From: an uncultured Aquimarina sp.
GTDB taxonomy: Bacteria; Bacteroidota; Bacteroidia; Flavobacteriales; Flavobacteriaceae
DNA length: 64,000 nt
Assembly (NCBI GenBank): GCA_947498785.1
Contig: CANMLS010000009.1
Coordinates: forward strand, 62,001-126,000
Reading direction: 5' to 3'
In this document: positions 29,323 through 38,346 of the stretch, piece after piece
Position numbering within the stretch: position 1 is the first letter of the stretch
Layout of the letters: each line of letters opens with the position of its first letter
Position numbers and translations under genes: made by a program
Notes under the pieces: generated by a model
Database searches by the model: none
Told to the model about the DNA's origin: nothing
What the model saw: only the letters and a program-made list of their open reading frames with translations

Positions 29323-30264
29323 ATGAATACAATAACAGATACAAATTATAATTTCCCAAACCAAAAATCTGTTTACAAGGGAAAAGTGAGAGAAGTATAT
29401 AATATAAATGATGAGCTCTTGGTTATGATAGCTACAGATCGCTTATCTGCATTTGATGTGGTCATGCCAAAAGGTATTCCTTTTAAAGGTCAAATACTTA
29501 ATCAGATTGCAACCAAAATGATGAATGCAACAGAAGATTTGGTGCCGAATTGGTTAATAGCTACTCCAGATCCAAATGTTGCTGTAGGTTATCTTTGTTC
29601 TCCTTTTAAAGTAGAAATGGTGATTAGAGGATATCTTTCTGGTCATGCTGCACGCGAATATAAATCAGGAAAAAGAGTACTATGTGGAGTTAATATGCCT
29701 GATGGAATGAAAGAAAATGATAAATTTCCTGAACCTATTATTACTCCTTCTACCAAAGCAGATAATGGAGAACATGATGAGGATATTTCTAGAGAAGAAA
29801 TATTATCAAAAGGAATAGTTTCTGAAGAAGACTATGTGATTCTTGAAGAATACACGCGCAAGCTTTTTCAACGAGGATCAAAAATAGCAACAGAGCGTGG
29901 ATTAATTTTGGTGGATACCAAATATGAATTTGGAAAAACTAAAGAAGGAGAAATTGTTTTGATAGACGAAATACATACTCCGGATTCTTCTAGATATTTT
30001 TATGCCGAAGGATATGAAGAAAGACAGCAAAAAGGAGAGTCACAAAAGCAATTATCAAAGGAGTTTGTAAGACAATGGTTGATTAGTAATGGTTTTCAAG
30101 GTAAAGAAGGTCAGCAGATACCAGAAATGACTGATGAATATATTCATTCGGTTTCTGAACGTTATATTGAATTATATGAAAATATCACAGGTATTCCTTT
30201 TGAAAAAGGAGATGTTACCAATATAGAGCAGCGTATAGAAAAGAACGTATTGGCATATTTATAA
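29323..30264 (+). CDS. purC: Phosphoribosylaminoimidazole-succinocarboxamide synthase
   Basis: [70 protein letters not shown]. Confidence 0.96.
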   Translation: MNTITDTNYNFPNQKSVYKGKVREVYNINDELLVMIATDRLSAFDVVMPKGIPFKGQILNQIATKMMNATEDLVPNWLIATPDPNVAVGYLCSPFKVEMVIRGYLSGHAAREYKSGKRVLCGVNMPDGMKENDKFPEPIITPSTKADNGEHDEDISREEILSKGIVSEEDYVILEEYTRKLFQRGSKIATERGLILVDTKYEFGKTKEGEIVLIDEIHTPDSSRYFYAEGYEERQQKGESQKQLSKEFVRQWLISNGFQGKEGQQIPEMTDEYIHSVSERYIELYENITGIPFEKGDVTNIEQRIEKNVLAYL

Positions 30265-30298
30265 ATGTATTCTTTTTTCTGCTTTTAAAATTTAAAAG

Positions 30299-30332
30299 AA
30301 AGCTGATCTTTTTTATAAGAGATCAGCTTTTT
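30299..30332 (+). terminator. Terminator between purC and the convergent leader-peptide gene (probably bidirectional)
   Basis: AAAGCTGATCT-loop-AGATCAGCTTT followed by TT; A-rich on the other side. Confidence 0.75.
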
Positions 30333-30353
30333 ATTTCTACAAAAAATAAAGAA

Positions 30354-30518
30354 TTAATCAAGGATAAAAATACATATTAATTCTGCGCAATGAGGACCAT
30401 AGTCAGAGCATAATCCAGTCCTTGGATCAATACATTGTTTTCTCCCTCCATTAATAGATATTTGTTGTTTTCTGTTTAGTTTTTCAATACCATTAAGGTT
30501 TATTATTTTTTTTAACAT
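30354..30518 (-). CDS. Short GG-leader (bacteriocin-like) precursor peptide, 54 aa
   Basis: Internal Met of the 79-aa track ORF: MLKKIINLNGIEKLNRKQQISINGG-RKQCIDPRTGLCSDYGPHCAELICIFILD. Confidence 0.65.
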   Translation of the reverse strand: MLKKIINLNGIEKLNRKQQISINGGRKQCIDPRTGLCSDYGPHCAELICIFILD

Positions 30519-30659
30519 GCTATTGGTTTTAAAAGTTATTATTGTTTTAAAGGTATATGAAATATATGATTTTTTGATACGCGATAACCGCAATTAACAG
30601 TTTTACTTGAAACGTATTTCGTATTTAATAAAATGCTTTAAAATAAAGTTGCTAAGCAG

Positions 30660-31064
30660 TCAGGCAACTTTATATTCTAGTAATTGCACACTATCATATA
30701 AACGTTCTTTTACAATATTCATCATACGTTTATTTAAAGCCGAAGAATTTTTGATATAAATGAGATATTCTTCTACTGTGAATTGCCCAATAATCATTCC
30801 CTTAAGACTATTTCTGAATTTCATATCCTTTTGAATAGCATTCTCAATAAAATCGAAACGTTTTTCTAATGATAGCTCATAGAATGTATTCTTTCTTTTT
30901 GTAATGTAATTCTTAAATACTTCAATAAAAAGTTCTCCTTGTAGTTTTATGATAGGCCGAATTGTTTTATTTTGAAACTGCTCATCATTAGACATGTTTT
31001 TAGAAACTTTTGCATTTAATAATTGAGGACGTATTGCCAATAAATTTGATTCCCTGTTTTCCAT
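30660..31064 (-). CDS. Conserved Bacteroidota hypothetical protein
   Basis: ENRESNLLAIRPQLLNAKVSKNMSNDEQFQNKTIRPIIKLQ...KRFDFIENAIQKDMKFRNSLKGMIIGQFTVEEY. Confidence 0.75.
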   Translation of the reverse strand: MENRESNLLAIRPQLLNAKVSKNMSNDEQFQNKTIRPIIKLQGELFIEVFKNYITKRKNTFYELSLEKRFDFIENAIQKDMKFRNSLKGMIIGQFTVEEYLIYIKNSSALNKRMMNIVKERLYDSVQLLEYKVA

Positions 31065-31219
31065 AATAAAGAAGGTTTACTAAAAATACTTAATTGAGGC
31101 ACTCAAAATCAAGATATGAATTAGAGTTTTAAACTATTTATAAACAATTGTGACTTAAATTATTATCTAATGTAATCTTTTTATGGGGATACTATATTAT
31201 CTTAATGCTAACTTATATA

Positions 31220-31253
31220 TACATTATAACCCCTCTAGAGGGGTTATAATGTA
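31220..31253. repeat. Perfect 34-bp palindrome
   Basis: TACATTATAACCCCTCTAGAGGGGTTATAATGTA equals its own reverse complement. Confidence 0.9.
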
Positions 31254-31272
31254 CTATAAAAATAAGCGAATG

Positions 31273-34200
31273 TTATTTAGTCAAAAACTTTTCTTTATCT
31301 AGAATTTTTGCAATAGTGTTTCCCGATTTTTCAAGATATTTGTTAAGTTTTGTAATTTGTTTGCTATTAATTTTTTCATAAGCGGTTTTGCCTTCATTTA
31401 GTTTTTTTTCAAAAACTTCTTTATTTTCTATTTGTGAAAAAGAAGGTTTTTCAAACTGATTTGCAACCTCTCCATACAATTTTGATAATTTTTCTCTTAG
31501 TTGAGGTTCTGCTTCGTTAACATAATTATCTCCTGTCGTGACCACTAGAGTTTCTTTTAGGATATTTAGTTCTTTAATTACTGCAGAAGCTATTTTTTGT
31601 GATGCAGGATCTTTTTTAGCAATTTCCTCGGCTTTTTTGATGTTCTGATCAATTTTATATACTAGATATGCTAGATCCTCCATGTCATCAAATAACTCTT
31701 GTGTTATTTTGCGATGTGCAATTCTATCATTTTCTGTTATTAAGGATTTAGGGTCATTTTGTAATGTTATAGAGGTTCTATATTGTTTTTTACCCTTGGT
31801 AAGTATAACGTTATAGATTCCAGAAGAAGCTCGTGGAGCTGTAAACCCTCCAAAAGTAAATGTTTTCCCTGCTGCGACTTTTGGAGCTTTTTTTCTAAAA
31901 TTCCAATCTACGATATTGATCCCTTTACCTTTACCAGGAACAAGACTGACTATTTCATTTCCATTTTGATCTTGAATAGAAAGAGACATTTTTCCGAAGG
32001 TATGCCTCTTTTTGAGGTAATAAATGATTTTTGCCGAAGCACTTGGGTTATCACCTACAAATTGAAGTTCTGTGCTTCCACCTCCAAAACCACCTTCTTC
32101 TTTTATAACAAAGGACTTGGTATCAAAAAAGTGAACATCCTTAACAAGTACCTCCTGATTGATTTGCCTCAGAGGAGAGATGTCGTCTATAATAATAACT
32201 CCTCTTCCGTGAGTTCCTAAAACAAGGTCATTAGTTTTTTTCTGTAAATCAATAAAATGAACAGCTGTTGCCGGCATATTGTTGGTGAAACGAGACCAGT
32301 TTTTACCGCCGTTAATAGTGATAAATAATCCAAACTCGGTACCAAGGTATAATAAATCTTCATTTACATAATCTTCTTGGATATTTCTTGAAAAACCAAT
32401 AATTTCATCAGTAATAATGGATTTCCACGTTTTTCCAAAATCAGAAGTTTTGTATACATAGGTTGTCATATCTCCAGATGCATGACCATCAAAAACAGCA
32501 TATGCAGTACCTTTATTATGTGTGCTGGCTTCGATGTGATATACCCAAGTATTTTTTGGTAATCCTTGGATATTCGCTACTGTATTTGTCCATGTTGCTC
32601 CACCATCCCGCGTTACTTGTACATTACCATCATCGGTTCCTACCCAAATAACTTTTTGATCGATAGGAGATTCTGCAATTGTAAAAATCGTTGTATGTGT
32701 TTCTGCTCCTGATTTGTCTATCGAGATGCCTCCAGATTCTTTATCTTGTTTTGCAGGATCATTTGTAGTAAGATCAGGAGATATTTTTTTCCAATTATCT
32801 CCCATATCTTCGCTTATATGAAGAAATTGGCTTCCCATATAAAAACGATTGGGTTGATGATTACTTACTGCCATCGGAGCGTTCCAATTAAAGCGTAAAT
32901 CAGCTTCTCCTTTGATAGGGAGAGGTTGTACATTTTTGGTGTAATTTTTATCTACATCATATCTCCATACATTTTGCGCTCCCTGCATCTCAGAATAAAT
33001 AATGTTTTTTGTTGGGTGTTTTAATACTCTAAATCCATCTCCAACACCTACGCGTTTCCAATCACGAGCCTCTATTCCTCCGGGAGAAGAAGAAGGTCCC
33101 CACCATGATCCATTGTCTTGCAGTCCTCCATAAATATTATAAGGTTCTTCATTGTCTACGCTAATATGATAAAATTGTGATATAGGCAGATTATCTACCA
33201 TATCCAAAGTAGCCCCACCATCCCAACTTCTGTAAACACCACCATCGGTTCCGACATACATAGCATCAGAATTATTAATGTCAAAAACAATATCATGGAT
33301 ATCTGGGTGCATACTTCCCAGATTTTTGAATGTTTTTCCTCCATCTCTGGATATGGATCCAAACAAGCCTCCTTTTACAAGAATGTCAGGATTTGTTGGG
33401 TGAACTACTAATCTTGAGAAATAGAAAGGTCTAACTACGAGTCCAAAATCTCCATTGAGGAGTTCCCAGTTTTTACCTGCATCATCCGACCGATATAACC
33501 CTTTGTCTTCTTTACTTTCTACAACAGCAAATACTGTTTTTGGTTTGGAAGGAGCAATAGCAATAGCAAATCTTCCTAAATCACCTTTTGGGAAACCATT
33601 ATGGATTTTGTTCCATGTTTTTCCTGCATCAATAGATTTATATAATGCGCTTTCTGAGCCTCCAGAATTAAAACCCCATGCGGTTCTTCTAAATTCCCAC
33701 ATTGCTGCATACAATGTATTTGGATCATTAGGATCCATGATGAGATCATTAACTCCGGTTTTTTTATTAACATACAATATTTTATTCCATGTTTTTCCGC
33801 CGTCTGTAGTCTTATATACTCCTCTGTCTGGGCTATCGCCCCATAGAGCACCCATGACACCAACATATATCTCGTTAGAATTTTTTGGATTGATCTCAAT
33901 GCTGCTAATTCGCTCTGAGTTTTCGAATCCCATCTTTTTCCAATTAGCACCTCCGTCTGAAGATTTATATAAACCATCACCAATAGAAACACTATTTCTT
34001 GTCCAGATTTCACCTGTTCCTACCCATACAGTATTATCAGGGTCATTGGGGTCAATAGCAACGACGCCAATAGATTGAGCATGGTCATCAAACACAGAAG
34101 TAAATGAAGTACCTGCGTTTTCAGATTTCCAAACACCACCACCTGCGGTTCCAGCATAAATTATTTTAGGGTTTATAGGGTGATTTTCTAGATCAATTAT

Positions 34201-34341
34201 TCTACCGCTCATAAGAGCAGGACCGATTTGTCGAGCTTTAAGGTTACCAAATAATTCTTTCCCTTTTAAAACTACTTCTTGTGCATGCAAGTTTATGCAT
34301 AAGAGTACAGTCAAGCTCGCAATTATAAATTTATTGTTCAT
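31273..34341 (-). CDS. Large BNR/VPS10-sortilin-like repeat exo-alpha-sialidase/glycosyl hydrolase-like secreted protein
   Basis: Repeated Y(K/R)S-DGGxxW motifs (YKSSDGGANWKKM, YKTTDGGKTWNKI); start placed at internal ATG (MNNKFIIASLTVLL) because the longer ORF runs into the upstream terminator. Confidence 0.88.
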   Translation of the reverse strand: MNNKFIIASLTVLLCINLHAQEVVLKGKELFGNLKARQIGPALMSGRIIDLENHPINPKIIYAGTAGGGVWKSENAGTSFTSVFDDHAQSIGVVAIDPNDPDNTVWVGTGEIWTRNSVSIGDGLYKSSDGGANWKKMGFENSERISSIEINPKNSNEIYVGVMGALWGDSPDRGVYKTTDGGKTWNKILYVNKKTGVNDLIMDPNDPNTLYAAMWEFRRTAWGFNSGGSESALYKSIDAGKTWNKIHNGFPKGDLGRFAIAIAPSKPKTVFAVVESKEDKGLYRSDDAGKNWELLNGDFGLVVRPFYFSRLVVHPTNPDILVKGGLFGSISRDGGKTFKNLGSMHPDIHDIVFDINNSDAMYVGTDGGVYRSWDGGATLDMVDNLPISQFYHISVDNEEPYNIYGGLQDNGSWWGPSSSPGGIEARDWKRVGVGDGFRVLKHPTKNIIYSEMQGAQNVWRYDVDKNYTKNVQPLPIKGEADLRFNWNAPMAVSNHQPNRFYMGSQFLHISEDMGDNWKKISPDLTTNDPAKQDKESGGISIDKSGAETHTTIFTIAESPIDQKVIWVGTDDGNVQVTRDGGATWTNTVANIQGLPKNTWVYHIEASTHNKGTAYAVFDGHASGDMTTYVYKTSDFGKTWKSIITDEIIGFSRNIQEDYVNEDLLYLGTEFGLFITINGGKNWSRFTNNMPATAVHFIDLQKKTNDLVLGTHGRGVIIIDDISPLRQINQEVLVKDVHFFDTKSFVIKEEGGFGGGSTELQFVGDNPSASAKIIYYLKKRHTFGKMSLSIQDQNGNEIVSLVPGKGKGINIVDWNFRKKAPKVAAGKTFTFGGFTAPRASSGIYNVILTKGKKQYRTSITLQNDPKSLITENDRIAHRKITQELFDDMEDLAYLVYKIDQNIKKAEEIAKKDPASQKIASAVIKELNILKETLVVTTGDNYVNEAEPQLREKLSKLYGEVANQFEKPSFSQIENKEVFEKKLNEGKTAYEKINSKQITKLNKYLEKSGNTIAKILDKEKFLTK

Positions 34342-34369
34342 AATTACTGGTTGTTTATTTAGAATAAAA

Positions 34370-34404
34370 AAAATCCTCAAAAAATCTATTTTTTTGAGGA
34401 TTTT
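34370..34404 (-). terminator. Rho-independent terminator
   Basis: AAAATCCTCAAAAAA-TCTAT-TTTTTTGAGGATTTT. Confidence 0.75.
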
Positions 34405-34416
34405 AATAGGTGTTAA

Positions 34417-35154
34417 TTATTTTTTTTCTGGAAAAGCAAAAACTGTAGTGTCAACTTCTGGGTTTAATTTAATCTCTTTAAAGCCCATAGTTTGAAATTG
34501 ATTACTAATAGTAAATGGAAAATATACTCCGTTTACTTCTTGATAGTCACTAACGGAAGATTTTACGGTTTGACCTTTCATTGGACCTTCGTTGATTTCT
34601 GATTCTATTATTATAGGAACAAAGTTTTCTGTATCAAAATAGTAATGAGAAATATTAGGTTTTGATTCTCCATTGATAAGAATTGGATCTTTAGTAAGTT
34701 TTATTTTAAATGTTTCTGTACCATCTATAGTTTCTTTGCCGATTAATTCTACAGTATATCCTTTTTCTTTATAGTTTAATAAAGGATCTGGGAAATCTTT
34801 AGTTTGTTTTTTAATATTTTCGGTTGCTTCATTATCACTTTTTTCTGCTTCCATGGTCATTTGATTTCTTTGCCATGATGTTTCTCCATCAAAAGCAGAC
34901 CATACCATTTTATTACCTTGAATTTCGATGGTTACAACTTGTTTACCATCCTTTGTTGCTAGCTGCTCAAAAGGGATTTCCATATTTTGCATTTTCATCA
35001 CTCCAATCATTTCAATACCTTTCAGTTTTTCCCAGTTTTCTTTGCCACCAGTATTTTCAAAATAATTGTTAATGATTTCGTCAGCTGTCTGACCATAAAA
35101 AGAAGATGATATAGCTAAAACAAAAGCTACCAAAATTGATTTTAAAGCGTTCAT
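34417..35154 (-). CDS. Outer membrane lipoprotein-sorting-like protein
   Basis: Signal peptide; LolA/LolB-like fold pattern (DEIINNYFENTGGKENWEKLKGIEMIGVMKMQNMEIPFEQ). Confidence 0.75.
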   Translation of the reverse strand: MNALKSILVAFVLAISSSFYGQTADEIINNYFENTGGKENWEKLKGIEMIGVMKMQNMEIPFEQLATKDGKQVVTIEIQGNKMVWSAFDGETSWQRNQMTMEAEKSDNEATENIKKQTKDFPDPLLNYKEKGYTVELIGKETIDGTETFKIKLTKDPILINGESKPNISHYYFDTENFVPIIIESEINEGPMKGQTVKSSVSDYQEVNGVYFPFTISNQFQTMGFKEIKLNPEVDTTVFAFPEKK

Positions 35155-35242
35155 TATTGTAAGTTTTTATAATGTTGTTATAAAGTTAGTTAACCAAATC
35201 ATATTTTTGTTACACTTTATGTTAACTTTTTTGATAATTAAT

Positions 35243-36133
35243 ATGCAATTTGGCAAAGTAGAAAATCCTGAAACTATTGACTTTTTATTACCCGAGGATG
35301 ATAAGAATACTCAAAGAATTTTAAAAGAAACGACTACAGAAAATTTATCTATTCATGTTGGTTGTGCAAAATGGAATAGACAGGATCTAAAAGGTTTTTA
35401 CCCTAGAGGAACAAAGGATGAATTAGAATATTATTCCAGACAATTTAATTGTATAGAGTTGAATGCTACTTTTTATAGAATATTTTCTGAAGAACAATTT
35501 AAAAAATGGTATGATAAAACTCCTGTTGGATTTAAGTTTTTTCCCAAACTTGTACAAAATATATCACATTTGAAAAGATTAAATGAAGATGTACAACCTT
35601 ATGTAGACCAATATTTGTCTAATGTGATTCATTTAAAAGAAAAACTGGGAACTATATTTTTACAATTACATGGTAATTTTGGTCCAAAGAATTTTGATAG
35701 AGTAATCCGGTTTATAGAACAATGGCCAAAAGAAATACGACTTGCTGTAGAATTTAGACACACCGAATGGTTTAATGATACTTCAATAGCAAATGAGTTA
35801 TACACCCTTCTTGAAAATAACAATATTGCTAATATTATTACAGATACCGCAGGACGAAGAGACTTATTGCATATGCGCTTGACCAATAATGAAGCTTTTA
35901 TACGATATGTTGGGGCAAATCATGAAACTGATTATACACGACTTGATGATTGGGTTAAACGCCTTGGTGTATGGAAAGAGCAAGGAATTTGTCATATCCA
36001 TTTTTTTGTGCATCAGAATATTGAAAAGGAATCTCCATTATTGTCAAAATATTTTATTTCTAAATTAAATAAACATTTGAATACCGATTTAGATTTGCCT
36101 AGTCATCTATCTGATGATTTATCTCTTTTTTAA
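35243..36133 (+). CDS. DUF72 domain protein
   Basis: HVGCAKWNRQDLKGFYPRGTKDELEYYSRQFNCIELNATFYR; start moved downstream of a TATTTTTG -7-like box at 35202-35209. Confidence 0.88.
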   Translation: MQFGKVENPETIDFLLPEDDKNTQRILKETTTENLSIHVGCAKWNRQDLKGFYPRGTKDELEYYSRQFNCIELNATFYRIFSEEQFKKWYDKTPVGFKFFPKLVQNISHLKRLNEDVQPYVDQYLSNVIHLKEKLGTIFLQLHGNFGPKNFDRVIRFIEQWPKEIRLAVEFRHTEWFNDTSIANELYTLLENNNIANIITDTAGRRDLLHMRLTNNEAFIRYVGANHETDYTRLDDWVKRLGVWKEQGICHIHFFVHQNIEKESPLLSKYFISKLNKHLNTDLDLPSHLSDDLSLF

Positions 36134-36354
36134 GAGTGTATACAACTATTTCTAATATAGAATCTGGATAATGTAATGTACTGTTTTACCGTACTGCATT
36201 GTTAAAAAAGCAAGATATTTTGTATTTCGTCGATTTTATTTGTACTTTGGCGATGTTATTAAAAATGGAATAAGTTTAAATCCGTTTTTATTCAAGAGAT
36301 GATTTACTTTGAAAAGGAAAGTTAATAGCGAATAATTATAAAATCATACCCCCG

Positions 36355-36735
36355 ATGACTAAACAACTACGTACTATATCTTTATTTTTTATTTTATATA
36401 ATTTGTGTGTTATGAATGTACAAAGTCAACATATAGTTGATCATTCTATAAAACATTCATTTTTATCGTCACCAGCAAAAAGTATTTTGAGCTTGATAGA
36501 ACTTGAAAAGAAAGTTTTTTCTTACGATATTGGTTTTCAGGAACACGATCATGATCATAAGGACGAATTTCATATGCATGATCATAAGCTGACATTATTA
36601 GATATTATTTCTTCTGAAGAGAATTCAGATTTTAATTGCTCTGGAGGTTTTTGTATGAATAGATCTCATTTACACAAAAAAGGTTTGACTTTAAAAAAGC
36701 AACTTTTTGAATACTTCATGAGTATCTCCTGTTAG
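36355..36735 (+). CDS. Small secreted His-rich protein, putative metal binder
   Basis: Signal peptide; QEHDHDHKDEFHMHDHK cluster and CSGGFCMNRSHLHKK. Confidence 0.55.
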   Translation: MTKQLRTISLFFILYNLCVMNVQSQHIVDHSIKHSFLSSPAKSILSLIELEKKVFSYDIGFQEHDHDHKDEFHMHDHKLTLLDIISSEENSDFNCSGGFCMNRSHLHKKGLTLKKQLFEYFMSISC

Positions 36736-36821
36736 TTTATAGGACTTAAATACGTTATTTTCTGATTAAGTTGAATTATGAAAAGATATTAATTTACTTT
36801 TGCAGCTTAAATCAGATATGT

Positions 36822-37931
36822 ATGACATTTTTAGAGTTAGGGGTCTCCAAAGACCTTAACAAAGGTCTTAAGGAAATGGGGATTAGTATTCCTACAAAGA
36901 TTCAAGAACAATCAATTCCGGTTCTGATGAATCATCAGACTGATTTTATAGGAAAGGCTCAAACTGGAACAGGAAAAACAGCAGCTTTTGGAATTCCGCT
37001 GTTATCACACATAGATTCTTCAAAAAAACACGTCCAAGCTTTAATTTTAGCACCAACTCGTGAATTAGGACAACAAATAGCAAAACAACTTTTTAAGTTT
37101 ACTAAGTATACGGATAAGATTTTTACAGAATCTGTTTATGGTGGAGAAAAAATCGAACGACAAATCTCTAGACTTACCAGACCGACTCATATTGTTGTGG
37201 CAACTCCAGGTCGTCTTATTGATCTTATAAAGAGAAAGGCTGTAGATATTTCTAAAATAGATACTCTTGTTATGGATGAAGCGGATGAGATGCTAAGCAT
37301 GGGATTCAAAAAGGAGTTGGCTACAATTCTAAGCAAAACTAAAGGTCATAGGAATGTTTGGCTTTTTTCGGCTACAATGCCTTCTTCTTTAAATGAGATT
37401 ATTGATTCTTACGTTAATAAAAACGCTATTAGAGTTAGTATAGATAAAGATGATGCGGTGAATAAGGGGATAAATCATCAATTTGTAGTGGGTGATGAAA
37501 TTAATAAATTAGATACGCTTACTTACTTTTTGAAAACTCAAAAAGAAGGGAGGGGTATTATTTTTACAAGAACAAAGGTTGCTGCAAGAACACTTCACAA
37601 GCAATTAAAAACTAAGAATTATGAAGTTGGTTTGCTTGAAGGAGAAATGACTCAGAAAGATAGAGATAAAGTGATGAGAGCTTTTAGAAAGAAAACATTG
37701 CAGTTGTTGGTGTCTACAGATGTTGCTGCAAGGGGAATAGATGTTGCAAATTTATCATTTGTACTTCATTACCAATTACCAGATCAAACAGAGTACTATA
37801 CGCATAGAAGTGGCAGAACTGCACGAGCAGGAAAAACGGGAATTTCTTTAGCATTAGTGACCAAATCAGAAGTACAGACTATTCGAGATTTAGAAAAACA
37901 ATTGGGAATACGTTTTAGTCAGATTCGATAA
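36822..37931 (+). CDS. DEAD/DEAH box RNA helicase
   Basis: AQTGTGKT, PTRELGQQ, TPGRL, MDEADEM, SATMP, RGIDV, HRSGRTARAG; start placed at internal ATG (MTFLELGVS) downstream of TACTTTTG at 36795-36802. Confidence 0.95.
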   Translation: MTFLELGVSKDLNKGLKEMGISIPTKIQEQSIPVLMNHQTDFIGKAQTGTGKTAAFGIPLLSHIDSSKKHVQALILAPTRELGQQIAKQLFKFTKYTDKIFTESVYGGEKIERQISRLTRPTHIVVATPGRLIDLIKRKAVDISKIDTLVMDEADEMLSMGFKKELATILSKTKGHRNVWLFSATMPSSLNEIIDSYVNKNAIRVSIDKDDAVNKGINHQFVVGDEINKLDTLTYFLKTQKEGRGIIFTRTKVAARTLHKQLKTKNYEVGLLEGEMTQKDRDKVMRAFRKKTLQLLVSTDVAARGIDVANLSFVLHYQLPDQTEYYTHRSGRTARAGKTGISLALVTKSEVQTIRDLEKQLGIRFSQIR

Positions 37932-37950
37932 TTAAAAAATACTTTTTAAA

Positions 37951-38346
37951 TTATGAGGTCCTTCTTTGATCAAGTGAGGGATTTATATTTGATATTACAG
38001 ATATAAGTTTGTCAAAATTTACAGGCTTAGAAAAGTAATCATCAAAACCAATATTTATAAAACGTTGTTCATCTCCTGGCATAGCATAAGCAGTTACGGC
38101 AAATACGGGGATGTTTTTAAGAATATCTAATTTCCGAAATCTTTGTAATAGTTCACAACCATCCATTTGATTAAGTCCTAGGTTAATGTCAACTAGTATA
38201 AGATCAAGATTTTCTTCGGTTACTACTTTTAGCGCTTGCGAACCATTTTCTGCAATGATAACATTAGAGTCATTTTTGGATAACATCTTATCCATTACCA
38301 TTGCATTTATTTTATTATCTTCTACGTAAAGAACATTCATAGGCAT
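37951..38346 (-). CDS. Stand-alone response regulator receiver protein
   Basis: VLYVEDNKINAMVMDKML, DLILVDINLG, PVFAVTAYA, FSKPVNFDKL. Confidence 0.92.
   Translation of the reverse strand: MPMNVLYVEDNKINAMVMDKMLSKNDSNVIIAENGSQALKVVTEENLDLILVDINLGLNQMDGCELLQRFRKLDILKNIPVFAVTAYAMPGDEQRFINIGFDDYFSKPVNFDKLISVISNINPSLDQRRTS

Noticed and set aside
33455-34078. 207-aa plus-strand ORF (and other long antisense ORFs such as 49367-49792, 56761-57204, 19411-19713)
   Set aside because: Fully antisense to strongly supported coding genes; unusual Pro/Ser/Leu-rich composition typical of shadow frames
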